Shown piece after piece: positions 9,808-19,977 of a DNA stretch of 64,000 nucleotides (its first letter is position 1; every line of letters starts with the position of its first letter). Location of the stretch: contig OY723258.1 in assembly GCA_963210315.1 (NCBI GenBank), positions 1,798,001 to 1,862,000 of the forward strand, read 5' to 3'. The notes beneath the pieces are model-generated. The model worked only from the letters and a program-made list of their open reading frames with translations, did not search any database and had not been told where the DNA came from. This stretch comes from Rhynchopus euleeides (taxonomy: Eukaryota; Euglenozoa; Diplonemea; Diplonemida; Diplonemidae). Position numbers and translations under genes: made by a program.

Positions 9808-10599
9808 GTGTCCAGCGGCAGGGAGGTGCAGCTTGCTGCGGTGGCACAGGACCCTATGGCCTTGGAGGTTTGTGATGAGTCGATCCGCAGCAACAGAGAT
9901 GTGGTCCTCACAGCCGTGCGGAAGGATGGTGATGCTTTGGAGTATGCTTCAGACAACCTGCGGAAGGATCGTGAGGTCGTCCTTGCTGCTGTGGTGTCGT
10001 CACAGGATGCACTCCAATATGCTCACGTCACGTTCCGGAAGGACGAGGAGGTGGTGCTCGCAGCCACACACACTGACGGGCGTGCCCTTCACGACGCCGA
10101 CCCTTCATTCCTCAGCAACCGAGACTTCATGCTTGCAGCCGTACGCAAGTGCGGGTGCGCTCTTCACCACGCCAGTGTTTCACTGTGCCGTGACAAGGAG
10201 CTTCAACTGGCGGCCGTGTTGCAGGACGGGAGGGCGCTGCAGGACGCCGACCCTTCACTGCGAAGCGACAGGTCGGTTGTGCTTCAAGCGGCTCGTGCAC
10301 ACGGCGGTGCTCTGCAGTTCGCCGATCCTGTGTTCTGTAGTGACGAGGAGGTGGTCCTCGCAGCCGTGACGAGTTGGGGTTATGCGCTGCCCTTCGCCGA
10401 CCACACACTGTGGAACAAGCGTGAGGTGGTGCTGGCGGCTGTGCGCCAGGAGGGATGTGCCCTTCAGTTCGCCCCCACAGCGCTGTGCTGCGACAAGGAG
10501 GTGGTGCTGGCGGCTGTGCGTGCCGACCCAGACGCCTTCATCCACGCTTCTGCCCCGCTGCGCCGCGACAGCGACGTCGTTGCTGCCGCCTTCCCATGA
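9808..10599 (+). CDS. DUF4116 tandem-repeat protein
   Basis: About 263 residues made almost entirely of a 25-residue repeat of the form xEVVLAAVxxDGxALxxAxxxLRxD. I count ten full units plus a partial eleventh, with nearly invariant Val-Leu-Ala-Ala, Ala-Leu and a basic-Asp boundary. This is the DUF4116 family, a helical-hairpin repeat common in alveolates, other algae and giant viruses; its function is unknown. The ATG at 9806 is in another frame and the in-frame start at 9808 is GTG, so an upstream exon or start is likely. The stop is at 10597-10599. Possibly a leucine-rich/ankyrin-like scaffold; this is inference. Confidence 0.8.
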   Translation: MSSGREVQLAAVAQDPMALEVCDESIRSNRDVVLTAVRKDGDALEYASDNLRKDREVVLAAVVSSQDALQYAHVTFRKDEEVVLAATHTDGRALHDADPSFLSNRDFMLAAVRKCGCALHHASVSLCRDKELQLAAVLQDGRALQDADPSLRSDRSVVLQAARAHGGALQFADPVFCSDEEVVLAAVTSWGYALPFADHTLWNKREVVLAAVRQEGCALQFAPTALCCDKEVVLAAVRADPDAFIHASAPLRRDSDVVAAAFP

Positions 10600-10798
10600 G
10601 CTGCATCATCGTCGCAGGGGCAAGCCTCTCTCGATCGGGCCCAAGAACAGAGGGGGGTGCATGTAACAAGCAGACATGGGCGCGATGGTGGGGTGCAGAG
10701 GAGAAAGGGTGGCTCAAAGAGGATTGCCGGGTTTCTTTTGTTTTGTGTGTTTGTGCAACCTTCTCCCGGTCACCTGCACGTTGGGGCGTGGAGTGTAG

Positions 10799-10905
10799 GC
10801 GGGGCGTTCGCTCGGGGAGAAATAGGCCAGGGGATAAGATAGGTCTGGTTTTCCGGTTTTCAAAACCAGGGTTTCCCGGTTTCCGGTTTTCTGGGAGAAA
10901 AAAAA
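10799..10905. repeat. Dispersed repeat (GATAAGATAGG family)
   Basis: The segment from about 10827 (AGGGGATAAGATAGGTCTGG, then CCGGTTTT-rich sequence) recurs inverted at about 55585-55666, and a diverged copy lies at 54476-54540. The preceding GGGCGTTCGCTCGGGG stretch (10800-10826) recurs at 22495-22520. This indicates a non-coding dispersed family. Confidence 0.7.
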
Positions 10906-11163
10906 AGAGTGGTGCGAATCAGGGCTGTTCCTAACTGGGGGGCTTGTTCCCCACTTTCAGGATTCTGAATTTTTTTCTAAGAATTTTTGTAAGGGGAAAA
11001 AAAGTTTTTTTCTAAGAATTTTGTTAGGGGAATTTTTTTCTAAGGTTGTTTCGCAGAGGAAAAAACTTTTTCTAAGTTTTCCCCAGTCGACAGGGCGCGC
11101 ACAAGGATGGAAGGGAAGTCTGTCCCACGTACCGTTCGCCTTGCTGGCCAACTGGAGAGCCAG

Positions 11164-11392
11164 ACGTTCACTACCGTGGCCTCCGGCGGCTGGGGGGCTC
11201 CGCCCCCCAGACCCCCCTGTGGCGTACGTCTCGTACTCAAGTCCTTCGAATCCCATCAAATCGGGGTCCAACCACTCCAGTCGCCTCTGAGGACGCAGCC
11301 AACTCGCACAGAATCTGTACGCCCACACGAACAGATGTTCGCTACCGTGGCCTCCGGCGGCTGGGGGGCTCACGCCCCCCAGACCCCCCATG
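11164..11392 (+). repeat. GC-palindrome repeat, tandem pair
   Basis: Two copies of a ~55-bp unit (ACCGTGGCCTCCGGCGGC, then GGGGGGCTCCGCCCCCC, a perfect hairpin) lie about 170 bp apart. The spacer (GGACGCAGCCAACTC ... CACAGAATCTGTACGCCCACA) also recurs, inverted, in the pair at 62912-63124. Single copies are at 22923, 35884 and 54713. Confidence 0.85.
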
Positions 11393-12530
11393 TAGCGTGT
11401 GCCCGTCCATCTATCTCACTTCCCCGGGTCAGCGCCGCATCCATGAAGCGCTTCTTCGAAGCCTGACTGACATCGGACAGGAGGTCGGGCTTCCCCACCT
11501 GGGAGGTACACTTGCCGCGTTCGCGACATGCGTGACACGCGACACGCTACCTGAAATGTGAGTGTGCCTTGCTAACACGGGCATTTCAACGGTCTGCCGA
11601 CGACCGTTCCCCAAACCCGTAAACCAGCAGTTTTGGAAAATCGGAGAGATCACCCTGCGCTGAATATGGTGCGCACCACTGCAAAATCCCCGGGAGCTTT
11701 TGGGCTTTCAGACCTGAAGGGGCCAGCAGGTGGGTGGCGTCGGGGGCAGCTTTGTAACTGTCCTCCAGCTGCTGGCATGTCCAGCCCTGCGAGAGTGCCA
11801 AGGTGTATTGAGTCCCTGCGGAGCACAACCCCCGATGAGAACGAGTGCCAGATGATCCTCATTCATTTTCAGCTGTAACGCGCATGAGGGGCACTCTCTG
11901 CCGCAAGCATCTCTGGGCATCACTCGAGAGCTGTCAATGATGACGCGGAGAGAAATCAGAGAAAAAGTCCCGCCTGACGGGCACGCGCCTGGAAACTGTG
12001 GGGGGGCGAGCAAAAATTCCCTTGTAAAAATTCTTAGAAAAAACCTGGTTCCCCGACCCAAAAAACCTGGAAAAAGGGCTCGTTCCCCGCCCAGGCCTGG
12101 TGCGAATGGCTGAAACGGCGGATCCTTCTGCGTGAGGAATATCGCGAGAGAGGAGAGGACGACTGCGCTGATGATGAGGAATAAACAACCCCCCCCCCTC
12201 CATGACTATGCATGACTCTCGCTGAGCAAACTGGAATCTGTGTAACGCAAGGCTCATGTCAGAGCTAAATGAACGAAATGTATAGTTGTCTCAATGGGTC
12301 TGAGGCGGTTCTCGCCTACACCACTAAAGATGCTGAACACTGCCCCCGACCCTACTTTTGTGGGGAAATGGGCGACAATGGGACAGAACGGGTATGTGTA
12401 GTAGCCTAGCTCTCGCAGTGCCTGTGATTGTCGACACCAAAAAAAAAAGGGCCGAACAGATTTTCGCCGGTTTTTTGGGGAACCTTTGTGACAGTCAACC
12501 AGTGGGAACATTAGCCAAAAAAATATGGAA

Positions 12531-12655
12531 AGTGACCCCATCGTGATCCGCACGGAGCTCAAACAGTCAAAAGAAAGCAGAGAAGCGGAGAAAAGGAGCC
12601 CAGCGGGAGGCCCGGTGGGTGGTGATGTCCTCGTCATGCAGGTCTTCTGATAGGA
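12531..12655. repeat. Dispersed repeat, inverted copy at 55370-55505
   Basis: The block running from GTGATCCGCACGGAGCTCAA to TCGTCATGCAGGTCTT matches, in reverse complement, the sequence at about 55370-55505. Shorter pieces recur near 38684 and 38870 (GTGCGGATCG ... GGGGTCATTTTGG). Confidence 0.65.
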
Positions 12656-12863
12656 GTGCTGTACTGACACTGTCCTCCTGTACTGATAGGAGTGGCGCTT
12701 TCTTCAAAGCCACATCGCGTTGTGGTGTGCGGACATGCCATGTCTCCTCCACACCCGTAAGGGTTGCAGGATGTGATACATCCAAGGTGGGTGCCGCGCG
12801 TGGGTCGGGGCCAAGGTTCCGGAACTCTCTGCAGCTCGCAGCTGTCAATGAGTGCCTTGCGGT

Positions 12864-12895
12864 CCCGCCGAGCGACACCTTTTCAAGACGTGTTT
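12864..12895 (+). repeat. 31-bp direct repeat upstream of PRORP, copy 1
   Basis: CCCGCCGAGCGACACCTTTT followed by CAAGACGTGTT; it recurs almost exactly at 13087-13118. Confidence 0.7.
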
Positions 12896-13086
12896 AATAC
12901 CTGAGCGTGCAGCACAATATTGCGTGTGTCCTCTCCCCCCCTGTTCTGTTGATGCCTGCGCGTCATCCATATCATCATCTCTCACCATCTGCCCCTTGTC
13001 TCTTGTCTCTTGTCCCTTGTCAGCCACGAGACAGCGTGTCCCGCCTCACTGCACCTCGTTGTCGACACATTCTTTGCGGCGAGCGA

Positions 13087-13118
13087 CCCCGCCGAGCGAC
13101 ACCTTTTCAAGACGTGTT
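13087..13118 (+). repeat. 31-bp direct repeat upstream of PRORP, copy 2
   Basis: Same unit as 12864-12895, about 223 bp downstream. Together they bracket the likely PRORP promoter region; a regulatory role is only a guess. Confidence 0.7.
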
Positions 13119-13519
13119 GCATCTTGGGGCAGCACCCTTCTCGTCTCCTTTGCTGCTCTTGATGCGGGGTACAACCGCCACTGCGCACACGTTGTGCTGG
13201 AGGGCGTGCACCGGTGCATGCCGCAAGGTTTCTTGGATGCCCCCCACCCTTCCCCAGCCCTGCCCCTGCCACCCCATGCACCCACACAGCCCGTGTGCAC
13301 TGCCACCGCACCTTGCACTGCCCACCCGCCTGCGGACAGCCTCACCACACGGCAGTCAGCATGCTCACCCTCCCCCTGGCTTCTTTTTCACAACGCGATA
13401 CTTTTGGTCCTTCAATTGGAGGGGCGAAACAGCACAAGCTACAACCCGGACAATCCGGTGCCCCCTCCCACCACCACCACCACCCCCCTTCACCCAACAG
13501 GCAACCCGCCCGACACACC

Positions 13520-15448
13520 ATGGGGGGGGATGCCCCTGCGACGAAGAGGCGCCGGGTGGCGAAGCCTGGGGATTCGAAGCTCATGCCTGAGGAGGCTCGG
13601 CGACACAAGGCTGTGCTCGAGGCCGTGCGGGCGGGGGACAGCGACGCGATGCTCCGCACCTTTGCAGAGTGGCGGGATGACACGACAGTGCCGCTGCGGG
13701 AGAACGCCGTCGCCATGACCCTCTCTGGCCTTGAGAAGCACTGCAAAGACCCCGGCGCCGTCTGGGGCGACATCCAAAACATCTTCCAATGCATCACGAC
13801 GCGGTGCGGCGCTGCCGCACCCCGCGAGAATCACCTCACCCTCATGATCCGCATCGCCTCCTCCGCAGGCAAGACGCAGGAGGCCCTGTCCTACCTTCGT
13901 GCCATGCGGCCCGACACCGCTGCCGCTGACTCCGCCGGCAAAGCCCCTTCGGACAACCCGCCCGATTCGCAGAAGAAGAAGCCTGCAAAGAAGGGCTCGC
14001 AGGGCAGCTCTGAGAAGAAGGAGCGTGCCGGACCCAGGATCCGCAGTGTGATGCCGATTCTCACAGCATGCAGCAAGTTTGGGGACTACGACACAGCGGA
14101 GAAGGTGTTCGCACAGGAGGTGGTCCCCCTGAAGAAGGAGAAGGGGCAGCTGACCGAGATGGAGGCGCTCCAGTGGCAGGACTGCTGCTTCCTGAGGGTG
14201 GGTGCGGTTCTGGCAAGCGAGGCCCTCTCCGAAGAGAAGAGGCGCGAGATGGTGAACAGCATTCTCAAATGCCTGTTCTCCAACGTCCCCGCCCTGAAGG
14301 TCGCGGGGCAGACCAGCGGGGTGAACGAAACGTACGAGAGAGAGGCGAAGCGCGAGGTTCTCGCGTGCCTGGAGAAGGTGGGGTACGCCCCGATCCCCAC
14401 CGCGACTGTCGACGGTGGGGTCTGCCCGGAGGCGGGTGGGGTGCGGCTTGCCGCACGCAGCCTGTCCAGGCAACACCTTCAGGAGCTGCAGGTGCTGATC
14501 GAGAGGCTGTGTCTTGACACGGCGAATGAGAAGCAGAAGCAGGAATGGGCTGCCTTCCGGCTGTGGCTGAAGGAGCAGGTCGAGGCGGGGAAGGTGTTCC
14601 GCTATATCATCGACGGTGCGAATGTTGGCCACACCATGCAGAACACCGCCGACGGTTCGTTTTCCCACCAGCAGATCGACGCTGTGGCTGACGCATGCCA
14701 GGACCCGCTGATCGTCATCCGAGAGCACTGGCTCCGCCCCGACACCGACCTCGACATCTTCAAAAAGAAGCGCCCCAAGCCCTCCCTGCCCCAGATCCAG
14801 CTCGACAAACAGGAAGCGTTTGACCCGGAATCCGTCATCTCTTCTTCGGCAGGCCCTTCAGAGGGGGACGGTGGCCTCGATGAGCAGCTCCGGGCACAGC
14901 TGGAGGGCTGTGAGCCTGAGGAAGAGCCTGCGGCGGAGCAGAAGTCGCCTGGCAAGGAGGCCGATTCTAAAGGGCGTGTTACTCCGGCAGCCCCGCTGGG
15001 GCAGACGGTGCAGGAGCAGTTCCGGAAGAAGTGGGAGGGGGAGGGACGGCTGCTCGTGGCACCTCACAGGGTGTGTGATGACTGGGTTGCGATGTACGTC
15101 GCGTGTGAGATGATGCTGCGGGGTGTGGAGAACGTGCAGCTCGTCACAAATGACATCTTCCGCGACCATTACTGGCGCATGCACCAACACGAGGCCCTCC
15201 CCGTGTGGGTCGAGCGGAACCTCACGAAGTTCATCCTGCGCGTGGCACCCAAGCCGGACGATGCCTTCTCCCCCGACTTCTCCGCCTACACAGAGCCCCC
15301 AAAGCAGCCCCTCTGGAGAACCGCAAAGCTCCTTCCCCCTCAACCCTATTCCACCTACGGGCAGCTGACACCGGATGGGAAGGTGTGGCTAATCCCGTTC
15401 GATACTGAGCCAACCACCTGGGCTGCGGCTCGGCTGTGCGAGGCGTGA
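13520..15448 (+). CDS. PRORP: Proteinaceous RNase P (PRORP): PPR + NYN metallonuclease
   Basis: 642 aa from ATG 13520 (context CACACCATGG; the frame is open upstream but low-complexity there). It cleaves the 5' leader of pre-tRNAs without an RNA subunit. A basic TKRRRV near residue 8 suggests nuclear import. Residues ~80-330 carry helical PPR-like repeats (ENHLTLMIRIASSAGKTQEA, VMPILTACSKFGDYDTAEKV). The C-terminal NYN domain holds all expected acidic residues: IDGANVG (Asp ~364), DDWVAMY (~519) and VTNDIFRDH (~541). An acidic low-complexity insert of about 80 residues (roughly 395-490) separates the first and second catalytic motifs, which is longer than in plant PRORPs. Two zinc-ligand positions look lost: the CxxC site reads CPEA, and the usual WHxP histidine reads VWLIP. 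The final Cys is kept. G/C-rich codons; no intron is needed. Confidence 0.9.
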   Translation: MGGDAPATKRRRVAKPGDSKLMPEEARRHKAVLEAVRAGDSDAMLRTFAEWRDDTTVPLRENAVAMTLSGLEKHCKDPGAVWGDIQNIFQCITTRCGAAAPRENHLTLMIRIASSAGKTQEALSYLRAMRPDTAAADSAGKAPSDNPPDSQKKKPAKKGSQGSSEKKERAGPRIRSVMPILTACSKFGDYDTAEKVFAQEVVPLKKEKGQLTEMEALQWQDCCFLRVGAVLASEALSEEKRREMVNSILKCLFSNVPALKVAGQTSGVNETYEREAKREVLACLEKVGYAPIPTATVDGGVCPEAGGVRLAARSLSRQHLQELQVLIERLCLDTANEKQKQEWAAFRLWLKEQVEAGKVFRYIIDGANVGHTMQNTADGSFSHQQIDAVADACQDPLIVIREHWLRPDTDLDIFKKKRPKPSLPQIQLDKQEAFDPESVISSSAGPSEGDGGLDEQLRAQLEGCEPEEEPAAEQKSPGKEADSKGRVTPAAPLGQTVQEQFRKKWEGEGRLLVAPHRVCDDWVAMYVACEMMLRGVENVQLVTNDIFRDHYWRMHQHEALPVWVERNLTKFILRVAPKPDDAFSPDFSAYTEPPKQPLWRTAKLLPPQPYSTYGQLTPDGKVWLIPFDTEPTTWAAARLCEA

Positions 15449-16739
15449 GCGGAATGGGGGGTGGGGGGAGGGAGCGGGGTTGGGGTCTGGTGTGGTGTCA
15501 CGGGGAGCATCAGGGGGGGGGGGTGGTGGTGGTGGTGGTCGTGGTTTTCGGTCCTGAGTGAGGGCCCTGTCTTTTGGAGGGGTGGAGGTGGGGGGTGGGT
15601 GGGGGGGGGGGGCAATAGCGAAAAGCGCACGGAGGACTCCCACCCCCTGGAGAGGGGGTCTGGGGCGGGAGTCTGCCCTGCTATTTTTGGTGCCCAGACG
15701 ACCCCCGCGAGCGGGGGTCGGACCTCGCCAGACCCCCGATATTCCGATATCCCAAAAAGGTGCACCCTGACGTGTGGGAGTCCACCGTGCGTTGCGAAAA
15801 AGGGGGGGGGGGGTGAGACAGAAACGACCACCTGAGGTGCAGGAATTCCCGTTTCGGGGATATGAGCAGTTAAATCATATGGGGGGGAGAGAGAGGAGAG
15901 GCCTGCCGACTCCCACCGTGATTGCATGCTCTCTTGACACCCTATATCTTCTTCCGCACTGCGCCGATCAACGAAAAAAATCCCCCCCCCCCCCCATCCT
16001 CCCCATTGCATCCTATTCCCGTGATCTCCCATCAAGGGTGCCCGCTGCACTAACCACGGCGGCTCCACCCCCCCAACCTCTTTTGCCTTGCAGTGCATCC
16101 CAATCCGCCTTTTGGCGAGGGTGCCTCGGTCCCCCCCCCTCCTTGTGCCGCATGCCACCTGCTCCCTTTGGACTGCTGCCCGCCCCTAACCCCCAGGGTG
16201 GCTGCTGAGGGGTGTGCGGGGGGGTGGGTGGCGGCGGCCTGATGCGGCCTGTATGGCCTTGCCGGGAGGGGGGCGGGAGGGGCTGGGTTGGGCGATGACG
16301 GGACGGACGGTCATAAACACAAAAAAAAACAGTCATAGGGCCTTGGGGCCGAAGTTGGGCAGCGCTTCTAACGTTTTCTGCGGGACGCCACTCCCCCACC
16401 CCACCCACCCCCCCTTTCCCTGCGACACGGGGGGGGGCGGGTTCAACACAACGACCCATGCCTCCCAACGTGGCCCTCCTCATGTTTGGAGTGTTGATGT
16501 TCGACGGGGATGTGCATGAAGTTGACATTGAACACTATAAACACGCAGTTGACACACTTCACGGCGTGCACAATCTCATTTTCGTGTGTGCGAGAGCATA
16601 GGAATCACTGCTTGGAGTGTTGATGACAGGCGGTGGTGAGCATGTGATATGTATGAAGCACCCTTATGTGTGCAATCGAATGTTTTGACTGGACCCCACC
16701 CGAGGCCACCACACAGACCACCACCAGGGGCGGGGCGCG
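15449..16739. other. Intergenic spacer between PRORP and HEN1
   Basis: No supported gene. Strongly G-rich then C-rich homopolymer tracts (for example 15513-15522, 15598-15612, 15804-15814 and 15979-15993). The stretch just before 16740 should hold the HEN1 promoter and 5' UTR, but no clear core element was seen. Confidence 0.5.
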
Positions 16740-17840
16740 ATGCAGCAGGTGCCCCTCCAGATCAGGCGGTTCCGAAAGATCAGCGAGGTGCTCGAGGAGC
16801 TCGGTGTCTCCTCGGTGTGCGATGGGGGGTGCGGCGAGGGCGACGGCGGCATCTATTGGTCCACCCCCGATGTGCGGGGGTGGTGTGTGAGAAATCTCGT
16901 CTGTGTGGACAGGTCGCCCGACACCCTCGCCACCGCACGCGCCGCCTGGGAAGCGGAGATGGACTCCCGCAGCCGAGACTGCTATTCGCTGCAGGACCAC
17001 TCCATGCCGAAGAAACGCTGGGCCTCCAAGCAGGGCCCCGTGCAGGTTATGGGTATCGCGAGCAACCTTGCGGAGTACGACTCCCTCCTCCACCACCACC
17101 TCGCACGCAACGGGGTGGAGGCCATGGTGCTGTGCGAGGTGGTGGAGCACTGCCCGCTGGACATTGCAGCACGCCTCATCCACGTGTCGCTGTCGCCGCA
17201 GGCTTACGGGCTGCCGCACCTTGTAATGACAACGCCTGACAAGAGCTTCAACGCGGCATATGGCCTGGAGCCCTGGGAGATGCGCCACTGGGACCACAAA
17301 TGGGAGATGACCCACGAAGAGTTCCGTGTCTTTGTCACAGACGCGTTGTCCGGGCTCCGCAAGGAGGGTCTGGAGTGCGACGCATCGTTCTTCTCCGTCG
17401 GCACATCTCAGGGTGTTGTTGTCAGCGCTGTGGGTCCGGCCTCAGTCCCTCAAGGGAGGGTCGGCAGGCATGTGGTGCCAGGAGGAGAGAGAGGGTCGCA
17501 AGCGGCAGAAAGCGCGGTGGCCTGGCGAGTGACTGTGTCCGCCACGTCTGAGGTGGAGTTCTGCCTGTGGTGGGTTCGGGATGAGCTGGTGCGGCTGGAG
17601 GCGGAGTCCAACTGGGTGCCGCTGGAGGGTGTCGTGCGCAGCGCCGTTGAGTTTGCGGCGAAGCATGTCGACATCAGCATCCCCGTTGCGCGGCTGGTCC
17701 AGCTTGTCTTGGAGGACCCGCGTTTCGACCACAGCTGCGACTCGGATGTGGCGTATGCCTGGGTCAGGTCCTGCCCACACTGCGGCGCCCACACCATTTC
17801 CTGCCCGATTTGCGACCCTTGCACCGACAGCGACTGGTGA
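16740..17840 (+). CDS. HEN1: HEN1 small-RNA 2'-O-methyltransferase
   Basis: 366 aa from ATG 16740. HEN1 methylates the 2'-OH of the 3'-terminal nucleotide of small RNAs using SAM, protecting them from uridylation and decay. SAM motif I is VCDGGCGEG (Asp28-Gly34). The HEN1 hallmark metal site is present: ExxEH as CEVVEH (Glu133, Glu136, His137) plus RHWDHKWEMTHEEF, whose His186 gives the fourth ligand. TPDKSFN sits before it, as in the family. There are no dsRBD, La or FKBP-like domains, so the architecture is of the short animal/ciliate type (Piwi-linked) rather than the plant type. The C-terminal ~100 residues form a second globular part ending in a CPHC...CPIC zinc-ribbon-like pair (~343-357). 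The gene lies 1.3 kb downstream of PRORP on the same strand. This implies an Argonaute/Piwi pathway in the organism. Confidence 0.88.
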   Translation: MQQVPLQIRRFRKISEVLEELGVSSVCDGGCGEGDGGIYWSTPDVRGWCVRNLVCVDRSPDTLATARAAWEAEMDSRSRDCYSLQDHSMPKKRWASKQGPVQVMGIASNLAEYDSLLHHHLARNGVEAMVLCEVVEHCPLDIAARLIHVSLSPQAYGLPHLVMTTPDKSFNAAYGLEPWEMRHWDHKWEMTHEEFRVFVTDALSGLRKEGLECDASFFSVGTSQGVVVSAVGPASVPQGRVGRHVVPGGERGSQAAESAVAWRVTVSATSEVEFCLWWVRDELVRLEAESNWVPLEGVVRSAVEFAAKHVDISIPVARLVQLVLEDPRFDHSCDSDVAYAWVRSCPHCGAHTISCPICDPCTDSDW

Positions 17841-18966
17841 TATGCCAGACACATTCCCGCCCTGCCTCAACTCAAAGAGAATCCCCCAACAGGGAGTTGC
17901 CAGTCCCGACACGCTAACACCTGCTGATGCCTACCTGTTCCTTCGGAGTGGGAAACCGCGTGAGACGCGGCCCCTGATCTGCCCCAGGAACTGCCAATGG
18001 GTTCCCCTCATCAAGGTGTCCGACAGAGGATGTGTGAGGGGGGTACGATATCTGTGCCGTTCGTGAGCCTGCCTCCCAGCGGGGGTGGCAGTGTACAGCC
18101 TCTGAAGCGGCATGGGTGGTTCGCCGGGCCAGGGTTGGGTGATGATTGCCTGTTATGTGTGTCTAGCAGCCACACCTGCGTCAAGGCGAGTCGGGCCCTT
18201 TGGCGGAACAGCGCCAAAACGCATCAAAGCAAAGGCAAAGGCAAGGCCATGTCGCAGTTGCCACGCCCTTCAGTTGGTGTTGCAATGGGGGGCGCAGTGC
18301 CTCCCAGCCCAACCCTTCCTCCTCAGATTTATTTCGACCCATCGTAGCGTCACCTGATTTGCGCAGAAACCTTCACGACATCCCCCCCATCCCCGATTGT
18401 CTTTTTGTTGGGAGTCTTTAGAATTTTGTCCACCTGATTTGGCCGAGACCTGGTTTTCGGACACAACGCCGCCAAGCTCATCCTCCAAAAATCGAGTCAA
18501 ATCAGGAGAGTCGTTTGAACATCAACGTCGGCATCAGCATCACTGCGCGGGGGAACCCTTGCATGCGCGGGGAAGGTCAAGCCAGGCCTTCGCTACTCCG
18601 CCTTGTGCTCCACATTGTGTGGCGCCTTACAAGCCTTGCCTTCCCTCCCTCTTTTGCAATTTCACCATGCGGCATATCAGGCCTCCTACCCCTTGTCCGC
18701 CCCTCTCAGCTTATATCCTGCCGTGTCTGTGTCTTTGCTGGTGGGGCTCGGAGTGTTGTGGGGGGGCTGGCCGTTGCTGGCCAAGGCAGAGTCCGCACCC
18801 CTTATTCCCTCTTCCCCCCCCCCCCTGTTGTTTCCGACCCGGAGAGAGCGTTGTGTGGGGGAAACATCTGCCCCGTTGCGCAAACAAGAGTAGAGTTTAT
18901 CGCAGCGATAGGGGTATTGTCAGCCGACTCACCTGAATCGGGGGTGGGGGGTGAGGGGGTGGGGGT
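17841..18966. other. Intergenic region
   Basis: Overlapping short frames in all phases without family signatures or codon bias. I see no gene. Pyrimidine-rich around 18680-18840. Confidence 0.45.
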
Positions 18967-19039
18967 GTTCTCGCGATCGATGAATACCCACTGGTTCTTC
19001 TCTCCCCCCGCCCGACTCCCCCTCCCGTCCTGATTTGCA
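18967..19039 (+). repeat. Intron-end-like dispersed repeat, copy 1
   Basis: TTCTCGCGATCGATGAATAC, then CCACTGGTTCTTCTCTCCCC, a pyrimidine run, CTGAT and TTGCAG. Near-copies are at 19496-19580 and 28007-28062. All end in a polypyrimidine tract, a branch-point-like CTGAT and an AG, the structure of a spliceosomal 3' splice site. Confidence 0.65.
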
Positions 19040-19052
19040 GAGGCAAATGATT

Positions 19053-19325
19053 GCATTGGGTGCCTTCGCTCAGAAGTGCAGACAACTGAGCTGCCCCACA
19101 ATAAGGGGAGACAAGCTGGCACAGTTTGACACAGAGCGAAAGCCTCCATTGGGGGGCCTTTGCTCTGAAGTGCAGCCAAGTGAGGCGCCTCACAATAAGG
19201 GGAGACAAGCTGGCACAGTTTGACACAGAGCGAAAGCCTCCATTGGGGGGCCTTTGCTCTGAAGTGCAGCCAAGTGAGGCGCCTCACAATAAGGGGAGAC
19301 AAGCTGGCACAGTTTGACACAGAGT
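19053..19325 (+). repeat. 94-bp minisatellite
   Basis: The GACAAGCTGGCACAGTTTGA anchor begins at 19110, 19204 and 19298, an exact 94-bp period. A degenerate first unit starts near 19053. A diverged inverted stretch of the same sequence lies at 42538-42720. Confidence 0.9.
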
Positions 19326-19495
19326 GAAGGCCCCCATTGGGTCTTGGCAGAACCATCGCCCCCTCCCCCACCCCCTCCGGATTTGGCGCACAAGCAACAG
19401 CCTTATCTTTTTTTTTTGGAGTTGTGCTAACAACGCAGGAAACTTTGCTATGCAGATCATGCAGGACACACCACACCCGCAGCAGGCGTGTGGGG

Positions 19496-19580
19496 TGTTC
19501 TCGCGATCGACGAATACCCGCTGGTTCTTCTCTCCCCTTTCTGATGCAGACACAATTCCCCTTTCTGATGCAGACACAAA
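19496..19580 (+). repeat. Intron-end-like dispersed repeat, copy 2
   Basis: Same core as 18967-19039 (CGATCGACGAATACCCGCTG, then GTTCTTCTCTCCCC). Here the tail CCCTTTCTGATGCAGACACA occurs twice in tandem. Confidence 0.65.
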
Positions 19581-19763
19581 GTTTTTGCCGTGGTTCCAAC
19601 ACACACCACCCACCTGCAGGTCATAAAGACGAGGCTCTACCACACACCGGTGTTCCCCAACTTGAGGCACTCCATTGAAACTCCCCACCTCAGCACCACA
19701 ACTCGACTCAACTCGACACCCCCTCCCCTGCGTTCAGGGAGGTCTGACACACACACACCTTCT

Positions 19764-19788
19764 TCTCTCTCTCTCTCTCTCTCTCTGC
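19764..19788 (+). repeat. (TC)n microsatellite
   Basis: Uninterrupted CT dinucleotides in the pyrimidine-rich leader upstream of the Gln-rich gene at 19978. Confidence 0.8.
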
Positions 19789-19977
19789 ACCTTCCCTCTT
19801 CTTCTCGACTTCACACCAACCCCACTCCCCAGCTGTACCGTCTTCCTCTCCAACACATATCTTCTCTCTTCTCCATACACAAAACCCCCTCTCTCTTCCT
19901 CCCCTCTCTCCTGAATACACTAAACAACCGACCGCCCCTCTTCCCGCTCGTCCTTTCCCCTCGGCCCGGTAGAAGCC

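Larger units (their letters stand above)
10600..13519. other. Intergenic block dominated by dispersed repeats
   Basis: No supported gene. Contains the repeats listed separately at 10799-10905, 11164-11392, 12531-12655, 12864-12895 and 13087-13118. It also has short runs of TTTTTCTAAG near 10970-11080 and a CTTGTCTC microrepeat near 12996-13021. The last few hundred bases are probably the PRORP promoter and 5' UTR. Confidence 0.5.

Noticed and set aside
9700..9810. tRNA-like GTTCAAA near 9790
   Set aside because: No matching acceptor stem or D/anticodon arms could be drawn around it.
15449..15840. G-rich frames encoding Gly/Trp runs after PRORP
   Set aside because: Simple-sequence artefacts of poly(G) tracts.
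18397..19033. Overlapping 179- and 172-codon frames
   Set aside because: Low-complexity, Cys/Pro-rich translations in competing frames without codon bias; no family recognised.
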